DNA of 64,000 nt from Lentinula raphanica. Lineage: Eukaryota > Basidiomycota > Agaricomycetes > Agaricales > Omphalotaceae. The position numbers and the translations under genes were made by a program. How positions within the stretch are numbered: the first letter of the stretch is position 1; each line of letters starts with the position of its first letter. The DNA lies in assembly GCA_027919835.1 (NCBI GenBank), contig JANVFP010000024.1, forward strand, positions 124,001-188,000, read 5' to 3'. This document shows, in pieces, positions 10,453-23,816 of this stretch. The notes below the pieces were generated by a model. The model worked only from the letters and a program-made list of their open reading frames with translations. It searched no databases and was not told the origin of the DNA.

Positions 10453-13400
10453 TTGAGATACACCTTAGATATGGTATCGAGGGCTTCTAAAAGACCTGCT
10501 CCTTCAACCTCATCCTCGTCCGCCTCAAAAACAGTCGACCCCGCTATCTCCGCATATACCCGTGAGATCACCCGAAAACGAAAAGCACTTGCTCGACTGC
10601 CAAACTACGACACAGGCGACAAGGAGGTGGCAGATGATGAAGTGAGAGAAGATGAAGCATATGCTATGGATGTGCTGAAAGGCCAGGTCTTGAAGGCTGC
10701 TAAAGCAGCTCACTGGAAGCCATCGGACGGCAGATGGGCTGCTATAAGCCAGATTCTCCGGTTGAGTTGTACCCAGGGCCACAACTTTCATTGGATTGCA
10801 CCACAGAAGCAAACGGAAGCCGCGGCACCGTTTGACCTGGATATCTGGAGCGAAGAAGTATCCGATTTACTCAGGCGAAGGTGGAGGCCGAGGGCAGGTC
10901 CAGCATATGAGAAGGAACTCCTTCGACGTGCGCAAAAGGAGTGGATTCCAACCGAAGCCTATCCAACGCGTGAGACAGCCGTGGTCAAACAGATTCTGGA
11001 GAAGAAGGAATGGACGGCGGATATTTTGAAGATCGTTCGTTCTTGGTTCACGACTAGTACTCAGGACGGTTCGACGGAGATACGAGACATCCTAGCCAAG
11101 CAAAAGCTTGTCGACTCTTTACCACCATTCCTGGAAACTCTCATTCCGTCGGATGCATCAGACGCTTCTCTAGTGAAGGATGATCAAAAGGAGCAGTGGG
11201 TGATCCAAGTTACTCACTTCATCCAGCACAACGGCGAACCTTCGCCCCTTGTTCGAAATTTCTCGAGCAGTATGAGTTTGATACCTACGGAAGACAAGGA
11301 TCTTGCTTTACGAGAGAGAGTGGCTAACTGGCAACAAACTCTGATGGATCATCATCTCCTACCTTCCGATGCTCCTCCCACATCTGGTCTCGTTCAGTCA
11401 AAGTCCAAATCAAAGGACAAGGAGACGACGACAGCTCGCAAGACAGCTCATCCTATCACAGCCCAGACGGCGCTTGCGTTTGGCGTGTCCAAACCTTCTG
11501 CGAATAAACTCGTAGGGACTGCGAAACCAAAACCCTCCACTTCGCGAAATCCTCCTCCTCCTCCCGACGACGACATGGCAAACGGTGATTCTCATGATAA
11601 TATCCCTATTGGGTTTCCTAGTCAGGTCTGTGTTTTTGTCACTTCTCATTGTTTTATTCCGATATTAACTGAAAGTTGAATCATAGCCATTATCATTCCA
11701 TTCATCTCAAATCAAGCACTCCACGCCCAAAGAGAGCGCATTTGCCACAGTTGAAGAAACCGTCCCTTCCTCATCGTTATCAGCGCCTCCTCTCCCCACT
11801 TCACCTAGTCGACCGCCACCGATCACGTCCGTATTTGGCGATGTCACGGCAGAACCCGCTTTCAAGCGACCAACGTCACCATCGACATCCACCATAAACA
11901 CGCGGCCCACCAAAAAACCACGGACGAATGAAGCGATACACGACGCTGGTTCGGGTTCGCCCATGATAGTCGACAATGCGAAAAAACTACCCTCTCGCAG
12001 TTCGACAAACAGCCGAATACCTTCTCAGCCTCCTCCTCCTCCTCCTCCTTCCTCTTCACCCCTCAGCGCACCCCCACCTACGCCGGAAGACACCAAGAAG
12101 CAAGGGACAACGAAGAAGAATCGGTTACCCACGCTTACAGAACTTCTTTCTGCCCGCAAGAATGCGACACCGACGAAGAAGAAGAATACGTTGGCGGTTG
12201 TGTCTACGCCACGTCCGGCTCGTAAAGAGCCTCATTCGACTGTTGATGGGCCGTCTGCGCCTGCGCCTGTAGCCAACCCGGTATCGAGAACATCGGGATT
12301 GCCAGCGACCACAGCAACTGCAGCGGCTCTGTCTCGTCACGTTTCTGTGTCGAGTCAAAAAAGTGGTCGTGCGGTGGATCATGCCAAAGATCGCGCGTCT
12401 TCTTTGCACGACACTAAATCTTCCCGTTCAAAGGATGAGAACGGGACAGATACAGGCAGTGTGAGGACGCAAACTGCCATGGTGAATGCCATGCACGAAA
12501 CGCAAACGTCCACGTCCACGTATACCGTCCAACATCAGCCCGAGTTCACGGCGTCTGGGTACGCCATCGACCTTCCGCTGTCTGTCATCGACGGGTTTGT
12601 CGGTCGTGAAGGAGGAGGCGGAGGATCGTCTGTTGATGATGATTACCGTGATCCTAAAGGAAAAGGAAAAGAGGTCGAAGGAGGCAAACCACGAAAGCAG
12701 GAGAAGAAGGAAAAAAAGAAGCGAGGTTATTTCGGGATGGACGATATAGATCTGACTTCTCCTACCAGGTTAAAACCAGGCGTCGTCCGTCCGTTCGCGG
12801 ATTCGTCTTCTGAAGATGGGGAGGAAGGGGAAAGAGGTGATGATGCCCGAGTAGGGACGGGAGGTGCTGTTGCTTTGGACAAGTACAGCACTCCCAAAAA
12901 CAGGTTATCGGCTTTCGACGAATCGCTCCTCCCGGATTTCACGAATGACCTTGACGCATTTGATCCTCCCCAGGCTTCTACCCAACCTCGACGAAGCAAT
13001 AGCGGGAACGGTGATGGGAACAAACCCAAACGTCATACCAAGAAGTTATTCGGTGCGGCACCTTGGGCGGATGGAATGAGTGATGATGACGAGGAAGAGG
13101 AAGAGGAGGTGCCGATGGACGAAGACGAACAAGAGGAACTGGGCTATGCCGCGCCTCAGACCATCTTCACTAAAGATGGCGCGATCAACGTCCGTAGTCT
13201 AGACGACGACCCTACCGTGCATGGTCAGGCATTTTTTAGCATGCCCCAGTTGGATTCGCCGGTGAAGAAGAGGAAGCTTAGGAAGGGTGTGGGTGAGAGC
13301 AGAAGTGGTGGTGGTGGTGATGGGAACGCTCAAGGGGATCAGGATGCGTTTGTGTTTGGGTATAGTTCGCAGAAGGATGTGGAGGGCGATGTGGAGATGG

Positions 13401-13597
13401 TTAGTAGGTTTATTGATAGGGATGTGGATTTGATGGATGCGGATGTGGATATGCGAGTGGGGAATGGAGATGAGGAGGAAGAGGATGAGGGAGGTCAACA
13501 TGCTGGAGATCTTGATGCAGGTAACAAGCACAAGGCTGTTGGTGGGAGCTATGTTAAACGGGACCGATCCCGTATAATGTGGGGTGGATGGTCTTGA
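10453..13597 (+). CDS. Large nuclear-type protein, unknown
   Basis: Two exons (10453-11625 and 11687-13597) joined by a 61 bp intron give 1,027 residues; the second ATG at 10471 (MVSRASKRPAPS) may be the real start. Residues about 30-300 look folded and helical, with many Trp and charged residues (for example DIWSEEVSDLLRRRWRPR and KKEWTADILKIVRSWF). The remainder is low complexity: proline and serine tracts, Lys-rich basic clusters (KPKRHTKKLF, PVKKRKLRKG) that could act as nuclear localisation signals, and a long Asp/Glu run (DDDEEEEEEVPMDEDEQEE). This looks like a nuclear or chromatin-associated protein, but that is inference from composition. I recognise no domain. Confidence 0.7.
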
Positions 13598-14687
13598 CTG
13601 TTGTATATGTGGACGTTCCGAGGTGCTTTGCTTTACATAAATTTGTCTTTTCATTGGATTCAGAAGGCTATCGCTTCCTCATTGCTAGATTTAAACGGAG
13701 GTTGGCATGCAGTCTCTTGAATCATTCCTCCTCTTACTGGTACACAATCCGTGTCGAATCCTTGAAAGAGCAGACCGGAAAGAGGGTGGAGTCGGTGGAC
13801 GCCGGACGGTACATATAGCGCCAAGGGCGTCTAAGTTATTCCCACCCAAAAACCACCGTTGCCTCGTCCTCTCCTCCGGGACTTTAACCATCAATCTTGC
13901 CGTTGAATATTCTCTTCGTGAACATCGCACTTTTCATTTTCGTGGTCGATAATCAACCTGGTTCTTACATGAACGTCAAAGTGGGCCTCCTTGAAGAACA
14001 TGAGCGTACTGGACCCTAATAGCCAGTGCTAACTCCAGACTCGCAGTGCGCACGAAGACAAAGTACTTTGCGTCTGGGATTTTCATACTTGTACCACGAG
14101 CAAATCCGGAAATACTTAGAGTATCGTAGGTGCATGCTTTTCCCTTCGTGTCATGGTGGATCCCACCAATTGCACGTATATGTCGCGAGACTTCACCTTA
14201 CAAGCTCTAAAGAGTCCAAATATCTATTGCTTCAGATTGAAACGGGATCAGGGCAACTATCGAACTTCGAAGGTAGGATCTTTGCGTTTCCATATGCCTT
14301 ACTGAATTCTTCCTCCGAACAGTGTCAATCCTTTCAATATGGTGCTGTAGTCATTCTCGAGTTGCCCACGTCAAATCCATTGGAGCTGGCTCGCGACAGC
14401 GCTTCTATTCTTGCTATCGAATCGCACACCCGCTCCGTACCTCTTTTCTCAGCCCTTCCATGGGGCATCTAGGTTGCTATCGACGATTACATGAGAATTT
14501 TGAACTATTTAGGGCACTGTTAACACAAGTGTGGATGTTTAGGTGGTACGAGAGATTCTGGCTTATCGGTAAATGATAGGAAATATTCTAGGGAGCTCCG
14601 GCTTCTCTGCGAATCTGACCATAAAACCGGTCTCGTCCTTTTCTCTCGCTTCTCCCTTGGTATCTTGCGAGATCTCCCACAAGCACC
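13598..14687. other. Long intergenic region
   Basis: About 1.1 kb with several open frames (the longest 14026-14472), none with recognisable domains, hydrophobic pattern or consistent splicing. It probably holds the 3' UTR of the preceding gene and the promoter of the OPT transporter. Confidence 0.5.
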
Positions 14688-17600
14688 ATGTCGGCTACGC
14701 AAGCAGTACCTCCTCGACAAGACAGCGCACTCATAGATGACATCGAGAAGAAGGGTCTACAGACGCCTTCCAGCAATGAAAAGTTGGGCTATGTGGACAC
14801 AGTCGAAGCTGACTCCAACGATGATCTTTCCGAGCAGCTTCGGCTGAAAGAGGTAGAAGAATTGGAGGTGGGTAACCCTTCTATCCTTTTTCCCCAACGT
14901 CCTCATTCGTTGTAAGGCTCGGCTTGCAGCAGGCACCGCGGACGATCAAGAGTATCTTGTTCATGATGCTCATGATCTAGTCATCAAAGTGTTGAGTACT
15001 CGGTGAGACCTCCGACTCTAAGCTTGCTAAGATTCAAGGATTGACATATTGACTGTTCGGATTCTCTTCACCAGCGACGATTACGACCTCCCAGTTCTGA
15101 CCTTCAGAATGCTCTTTCTTGGCCTTGGATTTTCTGCTTTCGGGTATGTTCGTTTAGAAGTCATGCTTCGGGGTTCGCTTCTAATGAAATCATCTCCAGT
15201 TCAGTCTTGGCACAGCTATACTACTTCAAACCTCAAACGCTTTCGGTTTCGCAAGGTATGCTCTTGATTATTCAACACATAATCATCATGCTCACCACGT
15301 TCAAGGCTTTTTGTTGATTATCCTGTACTTCTTTGGGAAAGCTTGGGAGAAAGCATTACCCTCGCATGGTCTTTGGTGGTATCTCAATCCTGGGCCGTTC
15401 AATATCAAGGAGCACGGTACGCTTACATCTGCTCGTGTGACGCTCACTACGCTGACAATCAAAACTAAACCTATAGGCGCCGCCCTTATCATGGCTTCTA
15501 CTGCGAGTTCTTCAGCTACAGCCATCCAAGTTATCTCAGTTCAAGATCTCTACTAGTTAGTCCAAGTCATCGAAATAGCTCTGTGTCACCGCGCCTGACC
15601 GCTTCACAGTGGAAATAAGCTGAATCCAGCCGTGGCTATCTTCACCCTCTTATCTTCCCAACTGATTGGCTACTCCTTCGCCGGACTGCTCATCGAGGCG
15701 TTGATCTATCCATCTGTGACCTTCTGGCCATCAAGCATAACCCCGGTGAGCTGTTCTGCCTTGCGTTCGACGCCGTGCATCTGGAATACTGACGTAGTCG
15801 CACAGGCTAATATGTTCCAAGCGTGAGTCTCTCATGATCATCTCCCATTCGGCTCAATGTGAGGCTCGTGTATCCCTTTGCAAAAGACTTCATTTCGATG
15901 GCGGCTTGTCAAGCAAACGGACCAAGATTTTCTGGCTCGTCTTCGCAGCTATCTTCTGCTATGAGATCATACCCCAGTGGATTTTCCCAGTTATGACCGG
16001 TGTGAGCATCTTCTGCTTGGCGAACAACACCTCAGGCACTTTCCGCAAGTAGGCCGTCTCTTGTTTCATAACTGGAACATGAATCGACTGATACAATATG
16101 GCAGTATCTTTGGTGGCGCAAGCAACAACGAAGGAATGGGGGTAAGGATCCTTTTCTACAAGGTCGTGAGATGTAGCTTCACAGCTGTTCTATGACAGTT
16201 ACTTGCGGTCTGTTTCGATTGGAATCTTATTGGATCCCCATGTCTATACACCCCCCTCTGGTATGGACTGTTCGCTGGTTTTAGAGCGGAGCGGAAACTC
16301 AAATCATGTCATTTTAGGACCCAGTTGAATCAAAACATCGGAATCTGCCTTACCGTGAGTGGCGTCCAACTTGTTCTCTCATTCCAAGCTCAATATCGGA
16401 CCCATCTATTGGACCCATTAGTACATTCTCATGTCGGCAGTCTACTACGGCAATATTTGGCAAGGGAGAAGGTTCCCATTCATGTCTCAGGCCATATTCG
16501 ATATCAATGGTTGGCGCTTTTGTCTTCCTTTGTATGTTTACGACTATATTCATGTCTGGTCCGTCCAGGGAATCAATACAACCAGACTGCGATCTTAACA
16601 AATAACAAGTTCGACCCAGTCAAATTCGAAAAGATTGGGGTAAGCGTCTTTCTTATCTATCTCTCATCAATGGTGACACTCTATCTCTCTACATCAATGA
16701 AAACATCCTTTCTCCTAGCCGGCATATTTCGCAGCAACGAATGCCTTGTATTTCATTACGGCCAATCTTGCAATGGGTGCAACGCTAGTACACGTTATAC
16801 TCTTCTATCATGATCAATTAATGCCGTTCATACGGACGTTCAATCCTTGGAACAAAACAGTCAGTGTGGTGCACGACGAACATTATATCGTCATGAAACG
16901 GTCAGTTGAATTCCCGAACTCGTCTATAACCTGTTCGAACTGAAACAATTGACGTTCAGTTATGACAAAATCCCCAAATGGTGGTTCCTATGTATGGTGC
17001 TAGCACTCTTTGTTTTGATCCATCATTGACTATCAACAACTAGGTCTTCTCGTGGTCGCTTACTCCATCTCGCAAGCGACCGATTATACCGGTAATGACC
17101 TCTCGACTCTCTCTAGGATGTCATCTAAAACATGAGCAGGAAACTCCCACTTCACTTGGTGGCAACTTACAGTGGTTTGTGTTTCATACTCATGCACCGC
17201 CAGCAGTTTACTGACTCTGAAAACGTAGATTTTGATCATATCCTTGGTCTTTGTGGGTAGAAGCTGCGAAAAGCCTCGGACTCGAAAAACTAACTAACTC
17301 TTGTAACGTTAGACGATGGCCTACTGCACCACGTCAGCTATCCTCGGGTTCGCGCAGTTTAGCACCCAGTTAGATGGTTTCTACTCAATGTATGTGTCCT
17401 CGTTCTCCGTAAGTACCATCAGATTTGAACCTCGTGATACTAGGATCGCGTCTTATATGGTTCCGGGTGACCCAAGTACGTAGTGGTATCAGTCAGTGAA
17501 TACCTGGCAACAGTCGTGCTGATGTTGTTTTACAGTCGCAAACATGTACGCTGCGCTCTATGGAAGCCAGCCGACCGTACAAGGGATCATGCTTCTAGGA

Positions 17601-18509
17601 GACTTGAAACTTGGGCAGTATTTGAAGGTCAATCACATATCAAAAGGATGCATCGATTGATTATGCCTTAACCCAGTTTGTCAGATTCCGCCTAAGATCA
17701 ATTTCCTTGTCCAAGTCCTTGGATGTGTGGTCGTATGTGATTATTGCTCCGATGTATATCTCTCTCCTGAATCCCAGAATTACTAGGGAGCACTGCTCAA
17801 TTATGTCATGGAGCTCTCTATCGTTGCGAACCAACGCGCAGCCTTGCTCACCATTGCCGGAACCCGTCTATGGTCGGGTCAGAACGCTCAATCCTTCAAT
17901 TCGAATGCGATCGCATGGGGTGCTCTAGGTCGAGAAATGTTCAGTCCCGGTAAAACGTACTACATGGTTCCCGTTGCGCTCGCTCTTGGTGCTCTTATGC
18001 CGATTCCACAATACTTGCTCCATCGTCGGTTCCCCAAGAACAAATTCCTGTCGAATTTCAACACTGGCATTGTCATGCAATATTCGTGTTTCTTGTCCGG
18101 TACGTGGATATTTTTTGTGGATGAAACTTACCTGTTAACATGTATGGCAAGTCGGTATAAACACATCCGTGAACACTTCCAGCTTCCTTGGTATAATGTC
18201 GCAATGGTGGATGCGCACGAAACATCCCAGGTGGTTTACAAAGTGTATGTCCAGAATAACCTTCTTCGTCTCATTCGACATTGATACATTGTATAGACAA
18301 CTATATCATCTCTGGAGCGCTTGACGGAGGGACTCAGGTTATTTCATTCATTCTCAATCTGGCTGTAAGGCATCCATTATGACACTTCCCGAAGCTGTTC
18401 TAAATTCTATGACTAGGTATTTGGTGCAGCAGGGGTAGAGGTTGATTTCCCTCAATGGTGGGGAAATGATTTCAATCTCTCAGCAGACCGTTGTGCACCC
18501 CCTGCATAA
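14688..18509 (+). CDS. OPT-family oligopeptide transporter
   Basis: The gene is a long mosaic of many short exons and introns. The spliced product carries the OPT signature NPGPFNIKEH at 15388-15417, continuing after an intron as AALIMAST. Further conserved OPT segments follow: DLPVLTFRMLFLGLG near the start of the membrane part, GNIWQGRRFPFMSQ, VVHDEHYIVMKRYDKIPKWW, the GDLKLGQYLKIPP loop and WGALGREMFSPGKTYY. The product has many membrane helices and would import small peptides or related compounds by proton symport at the plasma membrane. An apparent break near 16510-16580 disappears if an intron runs from GTTGGC to CGTCCAG, giving FDINGNQYNQT. The stop codon is at 18507-18509. I see no damage. 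Confidence 0.9.
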
Positions 18510-20132
18510 GTCTAATCGAGATTCGAGTATCGTTGTCACGGTTTTCCTCTTGCTGTCTGGCCATCCTTAGCAAAATCTATATGGTTCGCGAGCTGTTTGA
18601 TCTTTGCTCACTTTTGTTTGATCATTGAATATTGAGGCCGAGGTATGCTATGTAGAGCCTTCGAGATGCAGAGTGCCATCATTGAATGCGAGAGTCGAAC
18701 GATAACGAAGCAATCGCCATTATTCAATTCGAAGGTCAAAACTGTCTTTAGCATACTAGTCTCGTGTGCTAACTCGTTGTCTTAGCGTAAGTACGGTCAT
18801 TCCCAACGAGATACTTCACTATATAATAAGCCTCTTGAGCTTGCTGCCGATGCAACCTGATGCAACAGAAGAATTCTTGACCTTACTTTCAATGTTTCCT
18901 ATGTCTGTAGCGCCGCGATGCAAGCTGAAACTTGAAACTCATTTCAAAAGTCAGTAGTACTATTAAGTGCTCAAGTCATTGAGTACTCGTCACCTTCTGA
19001 TTCTCATCCTCAGTTGATACCATCACAGATCAACATTCTTTGCGCTGTATTGTACATGAATCATGATAGGACAACACATGCATGTGCCACGGCTCCAGGC
19101 AATCTACTAAGCGCTAGCAGTACGGTACGTTCCCAACCAAAAGTGCAATTAGACCGCGTATACTACTTACATTCAGTTGTCATCCAACGTCCAGCTTTTA
19201 GTACCCATTTGCCGCACGGTCAATATCCAATGCAAACAATGATAAGGCTCGCCGGAAAGGGAATTCATGGATTGGAATCGCATTGACCTTTGCTTAGCTG
19301 AACCTTTTGTGACTAGTGCGTTTGTGGAATCCTCGGATTTGGCATCTATTGCCCCTCGAATTGACAATTACGATAGGAAGACAATTGAGTACAGCAGAAT
19401 TCTCGATGTTCCAATTCTGTCTATATGGGTGCGAGCACCTGTTGCTCCGTCTCTCGTATGTCTAGGTATACGGCTGTATACGGCCTTCGAAGCTGATGAG
19501 AGTCCCTATCAATGAAATCAATGAACGACTAAACAATGGACAACTCGACAGTAGTGGTATATGTGACGATAGGTGACGATTGGTTGTACCCTATTAGCAC
19601 AACCTCGGTACATCTTTCCGTCATTTGGCATTCCGACCTTCATATTCAAGATGATGAAGAAGAGTTCTTCCTGGATTGTGTTAATGCCTTGGTGGTGCAG
19701 AGCAGAACGAGGCAGAACGAGGCAGAACCCAGCAGAATCGTGTTTCAACTCATTCAATGATTACGATCAGGATCCCGAGTATCAACCCGTATCGAGCCAC
19801 GACTATACAGTTTCTGGAGTATACAGGACCGGCGCCGTGTAGCATACATTCAGGACCCGAATCCGGATTCATTAAACCTACATGTGGCAGAAAGTGCATG
19901 CTGGCTTCTCGGTACGGTATGGCAGTAGTACGTGCCTTTGTTTTTTCTCTTCTCCTCTCTCTAGTAGTTCTGATCAGTAATTGCTCCCAGTCTATATCAA
20001 GCGATTAGCCTTAGTTGGATAGGTACACGACTTGAAAGCTTGACCGACGGAGGGATGGATTGCCACAGCAACACATGTATATAAACAGGGAATTTTGGAC
20101 GTGCAGACTCCAGAGTCTTCAATCCCTCAGTC
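18510..20132. other. Intergenic, includes left arm of inverted duplication
   Basis: No gene is seen. From about 19240 onward the sequence matches, with many gaps, the reverse complement of 30510-31230; for example AATGATAAGGCTCGCCGGAA near 19242 recurs inverted near 31235. It is therefore the upstream part of the duplicated P450 unit. A short near-tandem GCAGAACGAG repeat occurs at 19700-19730. Confidence 0.55.
20078..20085 (+). promoter_or_regulatory. TATA box of P450 copy 1
   Basis: TATATAAA lies 48 bp upstream of the ATG at 20133. The same box with the same CAG neighbour occurs at the same distance before P450 copy 2 (30500-30507), so it has been conserved since the duplication. Confidence 0.65.
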
Positions 20133-22551
20133 ATGCACGATATATCTTTGTTCTGTTCTCTTTCTGTGCTCTTCATCCTCGTTTACATCAAACACCGGGA
20201 ACTGTCATCACCTCAAGCGAAACATCCCCCAGGTCCTAAGCCTGTCTTCCTAATTGGGTGCGCAAACTCCAGTCCAACTAGAAACACACTGTGAACTAAT
20301 CGGGTCACACAGGAATGCCCTCCAGATACCTACAGCCTCTCCGCAGTTCACATTCACTAAATGGCTTGAAGAATACGGTTAATGATTCAATTCCCTACCC
20401 ATTGCGAAACGAAATCTAACATTCATATCAGGAGACATGGTGTATCTCCGAGTGTTCCAGCAGCCAATGCTTGTCCTGAACAGCCTGGAGTCAGCTCGAG
20501 ATTTATTGCACAACCGCAGCTCGATCTACTCGGATCGACCCAATTTCATCTTGCTGAGACTGTGAGTGAATCCCCAGTGGGAGCAATACATTACCCATGC
20601 ACTTACCTTGTGACGCTCAGCATGGGATGGGAGAATGCCTCCCCCCAAGTTCGATAGTAAGACATACATAGTTATTCAATTGACTTCATAGAACTCATGA
20701 GTTCGAAAATCCAGTGGTCCACAATTTCGAAGACACCGTCGTTTCATTCAGCAGACCTTCAATCAATCTGCGATTGAGGAACTACGCCCCATACAAGAGA
20801 AACAGATCTCCTATCTGTTACAGGATATTGTCGGCAGCCCTGCTCAAATTGACGACCACCTGCGGAGGTAATGTTGATGATGTTCAATGATTCGAGTCGG
20901 GAACTCAGATTCTTTCCAGGTTCTCTGCGGGTATCATCATGAAGGTCACATACGGAGCCGACGTGAAGTCAATCAACGATCCGTTGGTCCAGATTGGTAA
21001 GTCGATTTTGATGTATACTCTTACATTCCGAAATATCTTGATTCTCTCGACTCAAAGCTCATCACGCCGAATTGCTTACCATCGAATCGGGGACACCGTC
21101 AGCCACCTTGGTAGACTATATTCCTGCCCTAAAGTAAGTACGCAGGCTACTAGTAGCATGACTAAACCTATTCTGTGGACCTTCGACCTAGGTATATCCC
21201 TGTTTGGGCTCCATTGGCAGGCTTCAAGCGAAATGCAGCTCTAGTTAAGGAAGCCGTTGACACGATGTTCAATGTTCCTTACGAGATGGTCAAAAGTCAG
21301 ATGGTGAGCTTTGATTCCACTGTCTCCTTTGCCGTCATAGCAGTCTAATGACCGCATAACAAAATATATGGAAGACATCTGGTATTGCCTCTTCGTGTAT
21401 GACCTCCAGATTGATAGCTGCGTGTAGCCCCGCTGGGGTGACCTTCCTATCTCCAGAAGATGAGGAAGACATAAAAGCGGTTGCAGGTACTATGCATTCA
21501 GGTAAGTCTAACTTTACCTTGCATTTCTGATTTGCGTCTACTGATTGTGATTACTCACATCATACAGCTTCGGACGATACAGTGAGGCGTTTGCAATGTA
21601 TCACACTTCCAAAGTAAGACTTACGATTGCAGACTCGCTGTGTCCTATCAACGTTTATTCTGGCCATGGTTCTACACCCACAAGTGTTTGAAAGGGCTCA
21701 AGCTGAGATGGACCGGGTCATTGATTTGGACAGACTGCCAAATTTGGAGGACCGGGATTCGCTACCCTATCTGGAGTGCGTTCTGAAGGAAGCATGCAGG
21801 TGAAAAGCTCATTCTCTGCTCACCCTTCTCTTTTTATCGTACTCACAACTATATCTGTGGGTAGGTGGAATGTCCCCATCCCTTTAGGAATGCCCCACCG
21901 TTTGGTGGACGATGATATATACAGAGATTATCATATACCCAAAGGCACTACCGTTGTGAGTATCCGGTTTTAATCAGGAGGTCAACGATTTTCATTCATC
22001 GTTTCGAACCTAGATGGCCAATATTCAGTCAGTCTTTCACACCATCGGTTTGCAGAGAATTCTTGATGATCTCGATCGGGCATATACTTAGTGCCATCCT
22101 GCAGAATTGTTCACAGCCACAGCTCTTCCGTCCTGAACGTTACATGGAAGATTCACATCTTCCTGATCCGAGAGACGTTATTTTTGGCTTCGGGCGTCGG
22201 TGAGTAATCGAAAACAAGCTTGCGATCCCATCTCTGATACTGAGCTTGCATTCTAGTCGTTGTCCAGGTAGACACTTTGCCGATCGAAATGTTTGGCTGG
22301 TAGCTGCCTCTCTTGTTTCTGCCACGATCATTGGCAAAGCGGAAGACGATGCGGGGAACGAGATAACTCCTGAAGCAAAGTTCTTAGATGGATTTGTTCG
22401 GTAAGTTATTCTTCAACTTAGTAAGTCAGTTTGCCAGTGGCTGATACGGATATTTGTTTGTAGACATCCTGCTAGTTTTCCTTACAGTATCAAATTTCGA
22501 CCAGAGAAGATTTCGGCTTTGAATAATTGGAATGCCGCGCTCGATGTTTGA
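20133..22551 (+). CDS. Cytochrome P450, copy 1
   Basis: A multi-exon gene, about 500 residues. The N terminus is a membrane anchor ([16 protein letters not shown]) followed by the proline-rich hinge [11 protein letters not shown]. Later landmarks in order: [17 protein letters not shown] (C-helix region), an I-helix motif SASDDTT, the K-helix ExxR as KEACR, the RPERY motif, and the heme-binding loop FGFGRRRCPGRHF, whose Cys is the heme ligand; an intron splits this loop. The I-helix has Ser-Asp where Ala-Gly is usual. A stop-like TAG after NASPQVR is a splice junction, not a break, because splicing restores VRYGPQF. The type resembles fungal hydroxylases often labelled ordA-like. Substrate unknown. 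Confidence 0.9.
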
Positions 22552-23121
22552 CGGTTTGACTGTCAATCCACTACGACCGACAACAGTATAGATTCCAATC
22601 ATATAGGCTAGAGAAATTTTTGCAGTTACAGGGCGTCCAGTTCGAATTTCACTGTGGCGATAGATAACGAGTACAGTTTCACCATTTGTTTTCGAATGTG
22701 GCACTTTTATGACTTTCACGAATCACGAACTTTCTTTCACTTTGCTTGGAAGAGGAGTTGAGCTTAGTCTTGACGGACGGCTGCTCGCAGCTCGTGAAGC
22801 CCAGATTCCTGTAGGTACTCGGTGCTCAGAGACACTTTGAGCACATGTTTCAGTGAAGGGGTTCCCACCTGTTCCCCCTCCGTCAGCTTCAGGCCTGACA
22901 TCTCCGACGATATGCGTCTGCTTTCGCTGAGTCGGCAACGCACTCCATGCACTTTCTGGTCGTCTACAATGACTCCGATGCGTTGATTGTTTAATGATAT
23001 TCTCGAAGGTTCTTCAAGTTTCAAGGCTCACATGATGCAGTATACTTAAACAGTGTTCGGCCGGATTACGTCGTGAACAACAGTGACTGACACTCTGATT
23101 CGTTGAACTTGAACTATCCCC
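22552..23121. other. Intergenic, no gene seen
   Basis: This is the 3' side of P450 copy 1 plus the promoter of the following small gene. Minus-strand frames at 22426-23024 have no features. Confidence 0.5.
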
Positions 23122-23653
23122 ATGTCATCTGCAGAAACATCCTCCGGAGAGGCACCCTCCAACTCTATTGGCCTGCTTCCCGCGCCAGAATCAGATGCAT
23201 CCACAAAACAATTGGACGTAGGATCGGGTCAGAAAGTTCTTCTAGATGAACTAGGTCCAATGGTCGTCAACTCCGATGGTGTATGTGTTCCAACCGTGCT
23301 CTCTAGTCTGATCGATAATATGGTACTGATCTCCATCGTTTCATTCATCAGACTCTATCTCGAATTGCCAGTGAGTTTTGTCAACAATTTTTCCGCTAAG
23401 CTGCCCATTAGTGTAATCTGCCATGATACTAATGAACATGTGTTCCACGTTGATAGACTGGTCGAATATGACAGAAGCTGAACAAAAACGAACTCTGAGA
23501 GTTTTGGGAAGTAGAAACCAGTAAGTCGTAGCTCAGGCCTGCTCAGGCGCGTGTACACACTGAATTCAGTTTCACTGACGAAACTGCATATACAGGCTCC
23601 GTCTAGCAGCGATCGAAGCTAAAACGATACCGGACCAGGGTCTGAAGGAATAG
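23122..23653 (+). CDS. Small conserved fungal protein, unknown function
   Basis: Four exons (23122-23280, 23352-23370, 23457-23520, 23596-23653) give 99 residues. The core reads LDELGPMVVNSDGTLSRIAN, then WSNMTEAEQKRTLRVLGSRN and QLRLAAIEA. This pattern (LGPMVV…DGTLSRI.NW..M…E…T.R.L..RN) is widespread in short fungal proteins of unknown function. The N terminus is Ser-rich and disordered. There is no signal peptide. The 19 bp second exon is well supported because it encodes part of the conserved motif. Confidence 0.8.
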
Positions 23654-23816
23654 TACAATACGGTACAATACTAATACTGTACATAATAATACAGCTCTCG
23701 ACGTTGAATAGTTCATTTCGCAGTTGTGAGCTTGTCAATATGGCGATACTGAACCCCGGAGAATATTAACAGTATAATCTAAATGAATCTAATGATTCAG
23801 CTTAGTTTTCCATTGA

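Larger units (their letters stand above)
19240..22551 (+). repeat. Inverted duplication, left arm (P450 copy 1)
   Basis: Upstream sequence, TATA box and complete P450 gene recur in opposite orientation at about 28025-31235. Coding exons are far more similar than introns and upstream DNA. Arm ends are approximate because they were found by eye. Confidence 0.75.

Noticed and set aside
14026..14472. 148-codon open frame in the gap before the OPT gene
   Set aside because: No domain, composition or splice partner; likely chance.
16510..16580. Apparent frameshift in the OPT transporter
   Set aside because: An intron from GTTGGC to CGTCCAG joins the two frames and recovers the expected NGNQYNQT block.
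20630..20760. Apparent stop codon in P450 copy 1 after NASPQVR
   Set aside because: The same pattern occurs in copy 2, and splicing at GTAAG to the next CCAG acceptor restores VRYGPQF, so it is an intron.
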